Below, in pieces: positions 15,538 through 22,116 of a DNA stretch of 22,116 nt. The stretch is from an uncultured Actinomycetes bacterium (GTDB lineage Bacteria; Actinomycetota; Thermoleophilia; Solirubrobacterales; 70-9). The position numbers and the translations under genes are program-made. Below the pieces are notes generated by a model, which saw only the letters and a program-made list of their open reading frames with translations, did no database searches and had not been told where the DNA came from. Where the stretch lies: NCBI GenBank assembly GCA_946886425.1, contig CAMPIP010000016.1:1-22116 (forward strand), given 5' to 3'. Each line of letters opens with the position of its first letter. Positions within the stretch are counted from its first letter, which is position 1.

Positions 15538-15594
15538 ATGGTCGTCGACATCGTGAAGCGGGTCTTTCCGCTCCATATCCAGAAGCAGAACTAG
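15538..15594 (+). CDS. 18-residue small ORF with near-ideal ribosome site
   Basis: ATG at 15538 to TAG at 15592-15594 encodes MVVDIVKRVFPLHIQKQN. Directly upstream is AAGGGGGTGA, differing by one base from the perfect anti-16S complement, five bases before the ATG, the strongest ribosome site in the window. A strong hairpin begins 17 bases after the stop. The peptide is amphipathic and basic. It could be a genuine small protein, a leader peptide or a type I toxin-like peptide. There is no plus-strand gene downstream for it to regulate. Too short to confirm by sequence alone. Confidence 0.4.
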   Translation: MVVDIVKRVFPLHIQKQN

Positions 15595-15611
15595 GGACAC
15601 CTGATCCCTGC

Positions 15612-15643
15612 TGGCGGCCGGGTATCGAATGTCCCGGCCGCCA
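15612..15643 (+). terminator. Strong hairpin after the small ORF
   Basis: TGGCGGCCGGG (15612-15622) and CCCGGCCGCCA (15633-15643) form a perfect 11-bp stem around a 10-base loop. No T-run follows, so it is either a U-less terminator, as often proposed in actinobacteria, or a structured-RNA element. As the stem is symmetric it could also act on minus-strand transcripts coming from the tRNA. Confidence 0.5.
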
Positions 15644-15770
15644 ATGTGTCTCCCGCCCTTCGGCGCCCTGACGTTGATCCCGACCCGCTCAACCGAAATC
15701 GGATTTCAGGCCCCGGTGAAAAATGATCCGGCTCGTCACGGAACCGGGATTTGCAGGTCCTTCGAATCAG

Positions 15771-15844
15771 GGTGGACGACCGGATTCGAACCGGCGACCG
15801 CCTGGACCACAACCAGGAGCTCTACCAACTGAGCTACGTCCACC
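15771..15844 (-). tRNA. tRNA-His (GTG anticodon)
   Basis: The minus strand reads GTGGACG, then TA, the D arm GCTCAGTTGGTAGAGC, the anticodon arm CCTGG-TTGTGGT-CCAGG with GTG at 15810-15808, the T arm GCCGGTTCGAATCCGGT, and CGTCCAC closing the acceptor. An extra G before the acceptor faces a C at position 73, the G-1:C73 identity pair of histidine tRNAs. CCA is not encoded (CTG instead). It lies 67 bases downstream of the aldehyde dehydrogenase gene on the same strand and marks the border between the catabolic block and the accessory region. Confidence 0.95.
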
Positions 15845-15911
15845 GCGCTGGGCTCCAATCTACCGGGCGAAGGGCGCGATCAGCGCCGGGAGCAGGGCCG
15901 CGGTCGCTCGC

Positions 15912-17342
15912 TCAGGCCGAGAAGGCGACGAAGCGCTCCTCGGTCAGCTCGCGGATCGCGTAGGCGGGGCCCTCGCGGGCGTTGCCGGAGTCGCGGAGGC
16001 CTCCGTAGGGCTGCTGGTCGGCGCGGAAGGTCGGGGCCTCGTTGACGAGGACGCCGCCGAACTCGAGCTTGCGGGCGGCGCGGAGGGCGCGGCCGAGATC
16101 GCGGGTGAAGACTCCCGCCTGGAGGCCGAAGCGGGAGTCGTTGGCCAGCTCGATTGCCTCGTCGAAGACGGCGTAGCGGCGCAGGACCGCCACCGGGCCG
16201 AAGACCTCCTCAGCCCAGACCTTTGCCTCCCTGGGGGGCTCGGCGACGATCGCCGGGGAGAGGCAGCGGCCATCGTCGCGGAGGGCGCCGCCGCAGAGCA
16301 GGCGACCGCCCAGCTCCTCCGCCTCGGCGATCCACTCGAGGACGCGGTCGCGCTCGCGGACGCCGATCAGGGGACCGACGTCGGTCGCCTCCTCGGCCGG
16401 GTCGCCGACCCGGAGCGCCTCGGTGGCGGCGACGAAGCGCTCTTCGAACTGGTCGGCGATGCCCTCCTGGACGAGCACCCGCTGCACCGAGACGCAGCTC
16501 TGGCCCGCGAACGAGAAGGCGTGCGCGGCCGCCTTGTCCGCGGCCCGGCGCCAGTCGCCGTCGCCGTGGACGATCAGCGGCGCGTTGGAGCCGAGCTCGA
16601 GGCTGACCTTCTTCTCCGGGACCGCGGCGGCGATCCGCCAGCCGACCGCCGGCGAGCCGGTGAAGCTGACCGCATCCACGTCCGGATGCCCGACCAGCGC
16701 CTCGCCGACGGCTGCCGGTCCGCAGACGACGTTGAGCCAGGCCGGCGGCACCCCCGCCTCGCCGAGGATCGCCACCAGTGCCAGGCCCGAGAGCGGGCAC
16801 TGCTCGGCCGGCTTGAGGACCACGGCGTTGCCGGCGGCCAAGGCCGGGCCAAGCTTGTGGGCGACGAGGTTGAGCGGGAAGTTGAAGGGGCTGATCGCCG
16901 CCACCACCCCGCGCGGCACCCGCAGGACGACCCCGAGCTTGCCGGCGCCAGCCGCGCTCGCCTCCATCGGCACCACCTCGCCGCCGAGGCGCCGCGCCTC
17001 GACCGCCGAGAAACGCAGGGTGTCGGCGCAGCGGTCGACCTCGGCGCGGGCGGCGCGCAACGGCTTGCCGGCCTCGGCGACGATCGTCGCCGCCAGCGAC
17101 TCACGCCGCTCGGCGACGAGGCCGGCGGCGCGGTCCAGCGCGGCGGCGCGGCGGTGGGCGGCGAATCCCCCCGCCGCGAAGGCCTCGCGCGCCGCCGCGA
17201 CGGCCCGCCCGACCAGCGCCGCGTCGGCCTCGGGGACCCGACCGACGAGCTCGGCGTCGTAGGGGCTGCGGACCTCGAGCCAGCGATCGGTGCGGACCGG
17301 CTCCCCCGCCACCGGCAGGGGAAGGTCCGCGGCGGCGCTCAA
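15912..17342 (-). CDS. NAD(P)-dependent aldehyde dehydrogenase
   Basis: A 476-residue member of the aldehyde dehydrogenase superfamily with its full motif set: SPFNFPLNLVAHKLGPALA (151-169, oxyanion Asn154), VVLKPAEQCPLS (Lys177, cofactor), FTGSPAVG (227-234), LELGSNAPLIV (catalytic Glu249), FAGQSCVSVQR (nucleophile Cys283) and EEVFGPVAVL. It oxidises an aldehyde to the acid in the cytoplasm. The start appears to be TTG 17342, giving a four-base TTGA overlap with the stop of the monooxygenase gene; a GTG ten codons in is the alternative. The coupling implies that it takes an aldehyde made by, or soon after, the monooxygenase. Exact substrate class is not readable. Confidence 0.93.
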   Translation of the reverse strand: MSAAADLPLPVAGEPVRTDRWLEVRSPYDAELVGRVPEADAALVGRAVAAAREAFAAGGFAAHRRAAALDRAAGLVAERRESLAATIVAEAGKPLRAARAEVDRCADTLRFSAVEARRLGGEVVPMEASAAGAGKLGVVLRVPRGVVAAISPFNFPLNLVAHKLGPALAAGNAVVLKPAEQCPLSGLALVAILGEAGVPPAWLNVVCGPAAVGEALVGHPDVDAVSFTGSPAVGWRIAAAVPEKKVSLELGSNAPLIVHGDGDWRRAADKAAAHAFSFAGQSCVSVQRVLVQEGIADQFEERFVAATEALRVGDPAEEATDVGPLIGVRERDRVLEWIAEAEELGGRLLCGGALRDDGRCLSPAIVAEPPREAKVWAEEVFGPVAVLRRYAVFDEAIELANDSRFGLQAGVFTRDLGRALRAARKLEFGGVLVNEAPTFRADQQPYGGLRDSGNAREGPAYAIRELTEERFVAFSA

Positions 17343-18820
17343 CTCTCAGCCGCCGCGACGACCTCGCCATCGCGGTCATAGCCGGCCAGGGCCGCGTCGA
17401 CCAGCGCCCCGGCGCGGTCGAAGTCGTAGTTCTGGAACATCCGCATCTTCACCACGAACGGCGCCCCGGCGTAGAACATCTCGTACTGCTGGTGGCGGCT
17501 GGCGAACTCCGAGCCGACCAGGTCCCAGACCAGCTTCAGCAGCTTCACCCGCTCCTCCGCCTCGACCCCCGGCGACTGCAGGTAGCGATCGAGGATCTCG
17601 GCGACCTCGGGGCTGCGCAGGTCCTCGACCGAGGAGGGCAGCTGGATCAGGCCGCCGCCGCAGAGCTCCCGCACCATCGTCAGCATCTTCGGGTAGAGGG
17701 ACGACTGCAGGGTCATGTTGGCGAAGCTCTCGGCGGCGCCGGGACGGGCCATGCCGGCCTCGTCGATCTCGCAGTTCTGCTCGGCGCCGTGGACCAGGCC
17801 GCTGACCAGCGAGGCGTGCGCGGCGAGGTCGCCGAGCGCGCTCATGATCGGCGGCAGGCCGGCAACGCCGTTGGTCTGCGCGACCCGGTGGCTGAGCCCG
17901 ACCAGGAGGTCGAGCTTGGTCGAGTAGCGGATCTGCGCCTGGTTGTTGCCGAGCAGGTGGGCGCCGGTCTCCCACCACTGCGCCTGCACGAGGTCGAGGT
18001 CGCGGTAGACGAAGACCTGCTCCCAGGGCACGAAGACGTCGTCGAAGACGGCCAGCGAGTCGGTCTCGTCGAAGCGGCTGGCGAGCGGGTAATCGAAGAC
18101 ACTCGAGGCCGCCGCCGCGTAGGAGCGGCGCGAGATCACCTTCACCCCGGGGGCGCCGAGCGGCACCACGACCGAGATCGCGTAGTCCTCGTCGCCCGGC
18201 CGCAGCGGCACGATCGAGCTGAGGAGGACCCAGTTGGAGAGCACCATGCCGGTGCCCAACATCTGCGCCCCCTTGATGACGATGCCGTCGTCGCGCTCTT
18301 CCTTGACACCGGCGTAGAGGTGGGGATCGGCCTGCTGGTGCGCCGGTTTGGAGCGGTCGATCTGCGGCGGCACGATCGTGTAGCTGAGGTAGAGATCCTC
18401 CTCGCAGGCCTTGCGGTGGAAGTTGACGACGTTCTCGGCGAACTCGGATCCGGCCCGGCCGAAGACCTGGGAGTTGGCGGCGAAGCCGGCCAGGAAGGAG
18501 GCCACGTGGTCGGGGCTGCGTCCCATCAGGCCGAAGGTCTGCTCGCTCCAGCGCCGCAGGCCCTGCCGGCGCCTGGTCAGGTCCTCGCGCGAGCGCGGGA
18601 TCATCTGGGCGACGTTGATCGGTTCGCCGCCGTACGGCGACTCGGTCGTCATCTCCTCCGCGTTGGCGGGGTCGGCGGCGAAGTCGTAGAGCGCCGCCAC
18701 CGAGCGCACCGCGCCCGCGAAGGCCGGGTGGGTGGTGACGTCCTCGACCCGCTCGCCGTCGATGTAGACGCTGCGGCCGTCCTTCAGCGACTCGACGTAT
18801 TCAGCTCCGCTGCGCAGCAT
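17339..18820 (-). CDS. HpaB-family flavin-dependent monooxygenase (4-hydroxyphenylacetate 3-hydroxylase type)
   Basis: A 493-residue oxygenase component of a two-component FADH2/FMNH2 system with an acyl-CoA-dehydrogenase-like fold. Family signatures are MLRSGAEYVESLKDGR at the start, SREDLTRRRQGLRRW (77-91), GLMGRSPDHVASFLAGFAAN (97-116), PPQIDRSKPA (151-160) and FDDVFVPWEQVFVYRD (259-274). Where hydroxyphenylacetate enzymes typically have an LTHA-like motif with a substrate-binding His just before NPQ(V/I)DR, this one has LSYTIVPPQIDR, so a different substrate is likely. The ATG at 18820 has AAGGAG five bases upstream. No flavin reductase partner is in the window. The aldehyde dehydrogenase is coupled behind it. 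Confidence 0.9.
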   Translation of the reverse strand: MLRSGAEYVESLKDGRSVYIDGERVEDVTTHPAFAGAVRSVAALYDFAADPANAEEMTTESPYGGEPINVAQMIPRSREDLTRRRQGLRRWSEQTFGLMGRSPDHVASFLAGFAANSQVFGRAGSEFAENVVNFHRKACEEDLYLSYTIVPPQIDRSKPAHQQADPHLYAGVKEERDDGIVIKGAQMLGTGMVLSNWVLLSSIVPLRPGDEDYAISVVVPLGAPGVKVISRRSYAAAASSVFDYPLASRFDETDSLAVFDDVFVPWEQVFVYRDLDLVQAQWWETGAHLLGNNQAQIRYSTKLDLLVGLSHRVAQTNGVAGLPPIMSALGDLAAHASLVSGLVHGAEQNCEIDEAGMARPGAAESFANMTLQSSLYPKMLTMVRELCGGGLIQLPSSVEDLRSPEVAEILDRYLQSPGVEAEERVKLLKLVWDLVGSEFASRHQQYEMFYAGAPFVVKMRMFQNYDFDRAGALVDAALAGYDRDGEVVAAAES

Positions 18821-18868
18821 GCACGCTCCTTCCCGTGGTTTCCGGGAATTAGCATAGCAAAGTACGGG

Positions 18869-18881
18869 ACCTAAGTTAGGT
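18869..18881. promoter_or_regulatory. 13-bp palindrome, probable MarR-type operator for the monooxygenase operon
   Basis: ACCTAAGTTAGGT is a perfect inverted repeat around one central G. It lies 49-61 bases upstream of the monooxygenase ATG and just beyond the stop of the MarR-family gene. On the minus strand TATGCTAAT (a -10-like sequence) follows about 13 bases further on, so the palindrome would cover the -35 region. That is a natural place for a MarR repressor to bind and be released by the pathway substrate. Confidence 0.55.
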
Positions 18882-18883
18882 AG

Positions 18884-19453
18884 TTAAGGAGCGGCATGGC
18901 CCCGCTCGCTGCGCACCAGCTCGACCAGGTTCTCGATGTCGTCGAGGCGCGGGGAGGCGCCGAGGTAGAAAGCGAAGATGCCCAGCGCCGCCGCCCGCTC
19001 GGCGTCGGTCAGCTGCTGCTGGAAGTAGGAAACGTGCAGTTCGACCTGCGAGTCGACCTGGGCGAGCAGCTCGCCGCCGGCCTCGGTGACCGCGATCACC
19101 GTGCTGCGTCGGTCGTCCTCGGAGGCGGTCCGCCGCACCAGCCCCTTGTCGTCGAGGCCTTTCGCGATCCGCGACGCGAAGGCCGGGGCGACGTCTAGCC
19201 GCTCCGCGAAGTCGATCACCCGCAACGGCTCGGGCGCCCCGAAGAGCTGGATCAGGGCCTGGTGCTCGAGCGGCTCCAGCCCCGCCGACTTCGCCTGCTC
19301 GTCGACGATCCGGAAGATCCGGCGGATCACGTAACGGGCCTCGGCGACACCGTGAAAGTAGCCCTTCAGTCCCTCCCCCGCGAGGCCGCTCGGCTGGCCG
19401 CGATGGCGTTCCACCCAGTCGTAGAACGCCTCGATCGCGCTTGGGTCACTCAT
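18884..19453 (-). CDS. MarR-family transcriptional regulator
   Basis: A 189-residue MarR-type winged-helix protein. Dimerisation helices flank the DNA-binding core at about 60-128: LEPLEHQALIQLFGAPE, LRVIDFAERLDVAPAFASRI with the recognition helix, and GLVRRTASEDDRRSTVIAVT with the DxRS wing. The ATG at 19453 overlaps the stop of the upstream DABB gene by one base (TGATG), which excludes the longer open frame. It sits directly before the palindrome and the monooxygenase gene, so it most likely represses that operon in response to an aromatic ligand. A nearby AT-rich divergent promoter may be a second target. Confidence 0.9.
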   Translation of the reverse strand: MSDPSAIEAFYDWVERHRGQPSGLAGEGLKGYFHGVAEARYVIRRIFRIVDEQAKSAGLEPLEHQALIQLFGAPEPLRVIDFAERLDVAPAFASRIAKGLDDKGLVRRTASEDDRRSTVIAVTEAGGELLAQVDSQVELHVSYFQQQLTDAERAAALGIFAFYLGASPRLDDIENLVELVRSERGHAAP

Positions 19454-20088
19454 CACCGCTCCGTTCGAGCGATGACCTCGTAGATCCAGCGGCCGGAGCT
19501 GCCGAACCAGGGGCGCTCCGCCATCGCCGCGCGCAGCGGCGCTTCCCGGGCCCGCCGCCGCTGCGGCGAGTCCATCGCCTCGAGCGAGCGCAGCTCGTGC
19601 AGGGCGAAGCGGTTCCAGGGACCGCCCTCGCCGTCGATCCGGCGGTAGCGGGCGACGCGCAGCCAGTCCTCTGCCTCCAGCAGCAGCGGCGCATGCTCGG
19701 TTTCGTACCACTCGTCGAACTCATCGACCTCATCCTCTGGGACCTCGAAGGCAACGACAGAGAGGAAATTGTGATCGACGCGCCGGCCGCTATCGGCGAC
19801 CAGCTCGCAGGTGTAGCGCGTGAACCCCGTCACCTCGGCCAGCATTTCCCCGGTCAGCGGCTCGGGGCGCTGCTTCAGCTCCCGGTACTCGGGGCGCTCG
19901 AGCGCCTCCATGTCCAGCTCGTAGACGGCGAGGTGGGCCGGCCCACCCTCCAGGGCCCGGTAGCGGGTCGCCCGCTGGAAACCCGGCACGGCCAGGCGGG
20001 AGGGGACGTGCACGTCCCGATACCAGGCCTCGAATTCCTCCGCGCGACCGCGCGGCGGGTTCATCTGCGAAAAGAGCATGCCCTTCAT
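19453..20088 (-). CDS. Two-repeat dimeric alpha/beta-barrel (EthD/DABB-like) protein
   Basis: A 211-residue soluble protein made of two ferredoxin-like halves. Half 1 has EEFEAWYRDVHVP and GFQRATRYRAL (17-46); half 2 has DEFDEWYETEHAP and WLRVARYRRID (122-152). The FxxWY...H pattern is that of EthD/DABB proteins, usually small dimeric barrels that bind or isomerise aromatic-pathway intermediates; here the dimer is fused in one chain. It is translationally coupled to the MarR gene and divergent from the DUF1989 gene. An in-frame ATG three codons later is an alternative start. Role: auxiliary or intermediate-handling enzyme, or ligand sensor partner, inferred. Confidence 0.78.
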   Translation of the reverse strand: MKGMLFSQMNPPRGRAEEFEAWYRDVHVPSRLAVPGFQRATRYRALEGGPAHLAVYELDMEALERPEYRELKQRPEPLTGEMLAEVTGFTRYTCELVADSGRRVDHNFLSVVAFEVPEDEVDEFDEWYETEHAPLLLEAEDWLRVARYRRIDGEGGPWNRFALHELRSLEAMDSPQRRRAREAPLRAAMAERPWFGSSGRWIYEVIARTER

Positions 20089-20095
20089 TCCTGTC

Positions 20096-20115
20096 TATAG
20101 TACATTACTTATATG
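20096..20115. promoter_or_regulatory. AT-rich divergent promoter/operator between the DABB and DUF1989 genes
   Basis: TATAGTACATTACTTATA is a near-inverted repeat (AGTA-CAT-TACT core with outer TATA) in a roughly 47-base gap between divergent starts, and is by far the most AT-rich spot nearby. It offers -10-like hexamers in both directions (TATATG on plus, TACTAT on minus). It probably drives both operons and may bind the MarR protein or the RHH-like ends of the DUF1989 protein. Confidence 0.45.
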
Positions 20116-20135
20116 CTGTTTCTCGGGAGGTTCGG

Positions 20136-21281
20136 GTGAGCGCGACGGCGACCTCGGTCCCGCTTTACGAGACCCAGCTCGGCTTCCTCGACCGGATCCG
20201 CGCCGAGCGCGGCCATGGCGAGAGCCGCGCCGAGCTGCTCCGGGAGGCGCTCCGCGAGCATGTCGGACAGCGGCTCGCCGGCGCCGGGCCCTACGTCGGC
20301 GGCACCGCCCGCGACGACGTGCTCGAGGCAGCCTCCCCGACCCCCGGGCCGAGCCGCCTCCGCCACCGGATCGAGCCGATCGCCGGTAGGGCGGTGCCGG
20401 TGCGGCGCGGCGAGGTGCTGCGAATCGAACAGCTCGGCGGCGAGACCTGCGTCGACTTCAACGCCTTCAACCTGCACGACTACAAGGAGGCGCTGGACTG
20501 CGGCTTCACCCGCAGCTCGCAGTCCTTCAACCCCCGCCGCGGCGAGTTCGTCTGGACCAACGCGCCGCGCGGCCGGCCGATGTTCGCGATCCTGACGATG
20601 CCGGAGACCTGCGAGCTCGACATCACCGGCCACCGCTGCAACCGGGTCTACCAGGACCTCGGCTGGGGACTCGGCGAGCACCCGAACTGCCAGGACAGCC
20701 TCGCCGAGGCGATCCGCGAGTACGGGCTGACGCCCGACGACGTCCACGACTCCTTCAACATGTGGATGGCGACCACGGTCGACGAGGAGGGTCGCCGCCA
20801 GTTCCGCTGGAACCCCGGCCGGGCCGGCGACCGGGTCGAGCTGCTCGCCCTCTTCGACGTCCTCGCCGCGACCGTGATCTGCGGCAGCGGCGAGCTGGTC
20901 GGCATCAACAACTACAAGTACGAGCCGATCCAGATCGAGGTGCTGGCCGCCTCCACCGCGACCGAGTCGCTGGTCGACGCGGTCAACGAGCGCTGGGGCA
21001 ACCGGCCCAGCCAGGTGCGCAGCGAGGATCTCGCCACGACCCCGGTTCGCGGCGAGCGCGAGCTGCGCCGCGACGAGAGCTACGCGCCGCGCTACCGGTC
21101 CGCCCCCGCCGTGGTCCCCGTCGAGGTCGAGCTCGAAGACGGCGAGCGGCGCCTGCTCGCCGAGCTTGTCGCGGCCGGCGCCTACGGAGCCGACGCCGGC
21201 GAGGCGCTCCGCGCCGCCTTCATGCGCTGGTGCAACTCCAACTGGATCCTCTTCCGCCGCCCGCGGATCGAGCTCAACTAG
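20136..21281 (+). CDS. DUF1989 (urea-carboxylase-associated) protein with RHH-like segments at both ends
   Basis: A 381-residue protein. The centre (about 76-270) is a DUF1989 domain: RGEVLRIEQLGGETCVDFNA, TRSSQSFNPRRGEFVWTN, the Cys/His region MPETCELDITGHRCNRVYQD, GEHPNCQDSLAEA, HDSFNMWM and GINNYKYEPIQIEV. DUF1989 proteins accompany urea and amide nitrogen use, and their chemistry is unsettled. Both termini are unusual. Residues 8-46 (VPLYETQLGFLDRIRAERG, then ESRAELLREALREHV) and 328-366 (VPVEVELEDGERRLLAELV, then GEALRAAFMRW) each look like a ribbon-helix-helix strand-helix-helix unit. GTG 20136 has GGGAGG five bases before it. Its end overlaps the convergent amidase gene by eight bases. 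DNA-binding autoregulation is a hypothesis. Confidence 0.85.
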   Translation: MSATATSVPLYETQLGFLDRIRAERGHGESRAELLREALREHVGQRLAGAGPYVGGTARDDVLEAASPTPGPSRLRHRIEPIAGRAVPVRRGEVLRIEQLGGETCVDFNAFNLHDYKEALDCGFTRSSQSFNPRRGEFVWTNAPRGRPMFAILTMPETCELDITGHRCNRVYQDLGWGLGEHPNCQDSLAEAIREYGLTPDDVHDSFNMWMATTVDEEGRRQFRWNPGRAGDRVELLALFDVLAATVICGSGELVGINNYKYEPIQIEVLAASTATESLVDAVNERWGNRPSQVRSEDLATTPVRGERELRRDESYAPRYRSAPAVVPVEVELEDGERRLLAELVAAGAYGADAGEALRAAFMRWCNSNWILFRRPRIELN

Positions 21282-22116
21282 ACGGCGGCAGCGGCACGTC
21301 ACCGGCGTCGAGAGCGGCGAACAGCAGCGTCACGGCTTCGAGCACCGCGCCCTCGCCGCCCTTCGGGGCGATCAGCTGGGCGCCGATCGGCAGGCCGTGC
21401 TCGCCGCGGCCGACCGGCACGGTCGCCGCCGGGACGCCGAGCATCGACCAGGGGCGGTTGAAGATCGGGTCGCCGGTCCAGTCGAGTGCCCGCGGCGCCT
21501 CGCCGGTCACCGCCGGGGCGAGGACGACGTCGAGCCCCTCGCAGTGGCGCGCGAAGGCGCGCCCGCACTCCGCCGCGGCGGCGATGGCGTCCTCGTAGCG
21601 CTCGGCCGCGATCCCCCGGCCGCGCTCGATCTCGGTCCGCATCCGCGGGCTCAACAGGTCGGCGTGCTCGTCGTACTCGCGCGAGCAGTGGGCGGCGATG
21701 TCGACGGTCGCGACGACGTCATGGACCTGGTCGAGGTCGTCGAGCCGCGACGGCAGGGGCCGTTCGGCGACCTCCGCCCCGGCCTCGCGCAGCAGGGCGG
21801 CGGCGCGGCCGACGGCGGCGCGGCTGTGCTCGTCGGCCTGCGACCACCAGGCGGTCTCGGCAAGCCCGACCCGCAGCGGCCGCGCGGCGTCCTCCGCGGC
21901 GCTGACGCCGAGCACGGAGAGCAGCAGGCGCAGGTCGCCGGGCGTCCGCACGAACAGGCCGATCGTGTCGAGCAGTCGGCTGGTGCGGCGGACGCCGGAG
22001 AGGTCGACCGCGTCGAGGGTCGGCTTCATCCCGATCACCCCGCAGAAGGAGGCGGGCCGGATCGTCGAGCCCACCGTCTGCGTGCCCAGCGCCAGCGGCA
22101 CGGTCCGGGCCGCGAC
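21274..22116 (-). CDS. Amidase-signature enzyme, N-terminus beyond the window
   Basis: The C-terminal 280 or so residues of an amidase-signature hydrolase; the frame is open to the window edge, so the start and the catalytic Lys are missing. The signature ALGTQTVGSTIRPASFCGVIGMKPT-like segment is present, with the Gly-Ser-rich loop carrying the nucleophile (VGST at about 22062-22073). Later segments LDVVLAPAVTGEAP, FNRPWSMLGVPAATVPVG and GLPIGAQLIAP are typical of GatA/AtzE-type amidases. It cleaves a C-N amide bond, possibly of a pathway intermediate or a urea/allophanate-like compound, in line with the adjacent DUF1989 gene. The 3' ends of the two genes overlap by eight bases. Confidence 0.9.
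   Translation of the reverse strand, partial: VAARTVPLALGTQTVGSTIRPASFCGVIGMKPTLDAVDLSGVRRTSRLLDTIGLFVRTPGDLRLLLSVLGVSAAEDAARPLRVGLAETAWWSQADEHSRAAVGRAAALLREAGAEVAERPLPSRLDDLDQVHDVVATVDIAAHCSREYDEHADLLSPRMRTEIERGRGIAAERYEDAIAAAAECGRAFARHCEGLDVVLAPAVTGEAPRALDWTGDPIFNRPWSMLGVPAATVPVGRGEHGLPIGAQLIAPKGGEGAVLEAVTLLFAALDAGDVPLPPSS

Noticed and set aside
15723..18874. Long plus-strand frames of 552 and 460 codons
   Set aside because: They run antisense across the tRNA, aldehyde dehydrogenase and monooxygenase, all of which have full motif sets on the other strand.
19454..19711. N-terminal extension of the MarR frame
   Set aside because: Lies wholly within the DABB gene in another frame; ATG 19453 gives a standard MarR length.
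1..22116. CRISPR array, insertion sequence or prophage
   Set aside because: No regularly spaced repeats, transposase, terminal inverted repeats, integrase or phage structural gene seen.

Overview
The DNA is GC-rich (the coding blocks use G or C at almost every third codon position) and Gram-positive in style: strong AGGAGG-type ribosome sites, GTG/TTG starts, Tat-exported peroxidase, bacterial PH-domain membrane protein and several small ArsR-like winged-helix regulators. This fits a soil actinobacterium, perhaps of the Thermoleophilia/Solirubrobacterales type. The lineage is an inference, since no rRNA or marker gene is present. The left edge is not genomic: bases 18-45 match an Illumina Nextera adapter at 26 of 28 positions, so the contig end is a library artefact.

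Region A (about 47-6929, nearly all minus strand) holds the tail of an unidentified plus-strand gene. Next comes a tightly coupled pair, a gluzincin-type zinc protease (1465-3171) followed by a ComEC-like metallo-beta-lactamase-fold protein (176-1465) with a one-base stop/start overlap. Then follow a DUF1232 membrane protein, a secreted four-repeat PPC-like protein and a Tat-exported Dyp-type peroxidase; the last two overlap by four bases. The protease/MBL pair is the best candidate here for an undescribed two-component system.

Region B (about 6995-15600) looks accessory. It has lower third-position GC in several genes, many unrecognised small genes, and an RHS/YD-repeat protein that lacks its N-terminal half. 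Directly downstream of the RHS gene, on the same strand, lie three small membrane proteins, the first starting at the base after the RHS stop. Then come a plus-strand Nudix hydrolase with a divergent box, an overlapping pair of unknown genes, and a row of three winged-helix regulator genes, one of which is an internally duplicated fusion with two HTH domains. A 91-residue partner sits behind the last regulator. The region closes with an 18-codon ORF that has a near-ideal ribosome site, an 11-bp hairpin, and tRNA-His(GTG). The tRNA is a natural boundary for an island, but no attachment-site copy or integrase is visible.

Region C (15912-22116) is a catabolic locus. A DABB/EthD-like two-repeat protein and a MarR regulator form one operon. 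It reads toward an HpaB-family flavin monooxygenase and an aldehyde dehydrogenase, with a perfect 13-bp palindrome in front of the monooxygenase. Divergently transcribed is a DUF1989 (urea-carboxylase-associated) protein with ribbon-helix-helix-like segments at both ends. Its 3' end overlaps that of a convergent amidase-signature enzyme running off the window. Monooxygenase plus aldehyde dehydrogenase plus amidase is the enzyme logic of oxidative N-heterocycle ring opening, as in pyridine catabolism. A nitrogenous heteroaromatic or amide substrate is proposed as an inference.
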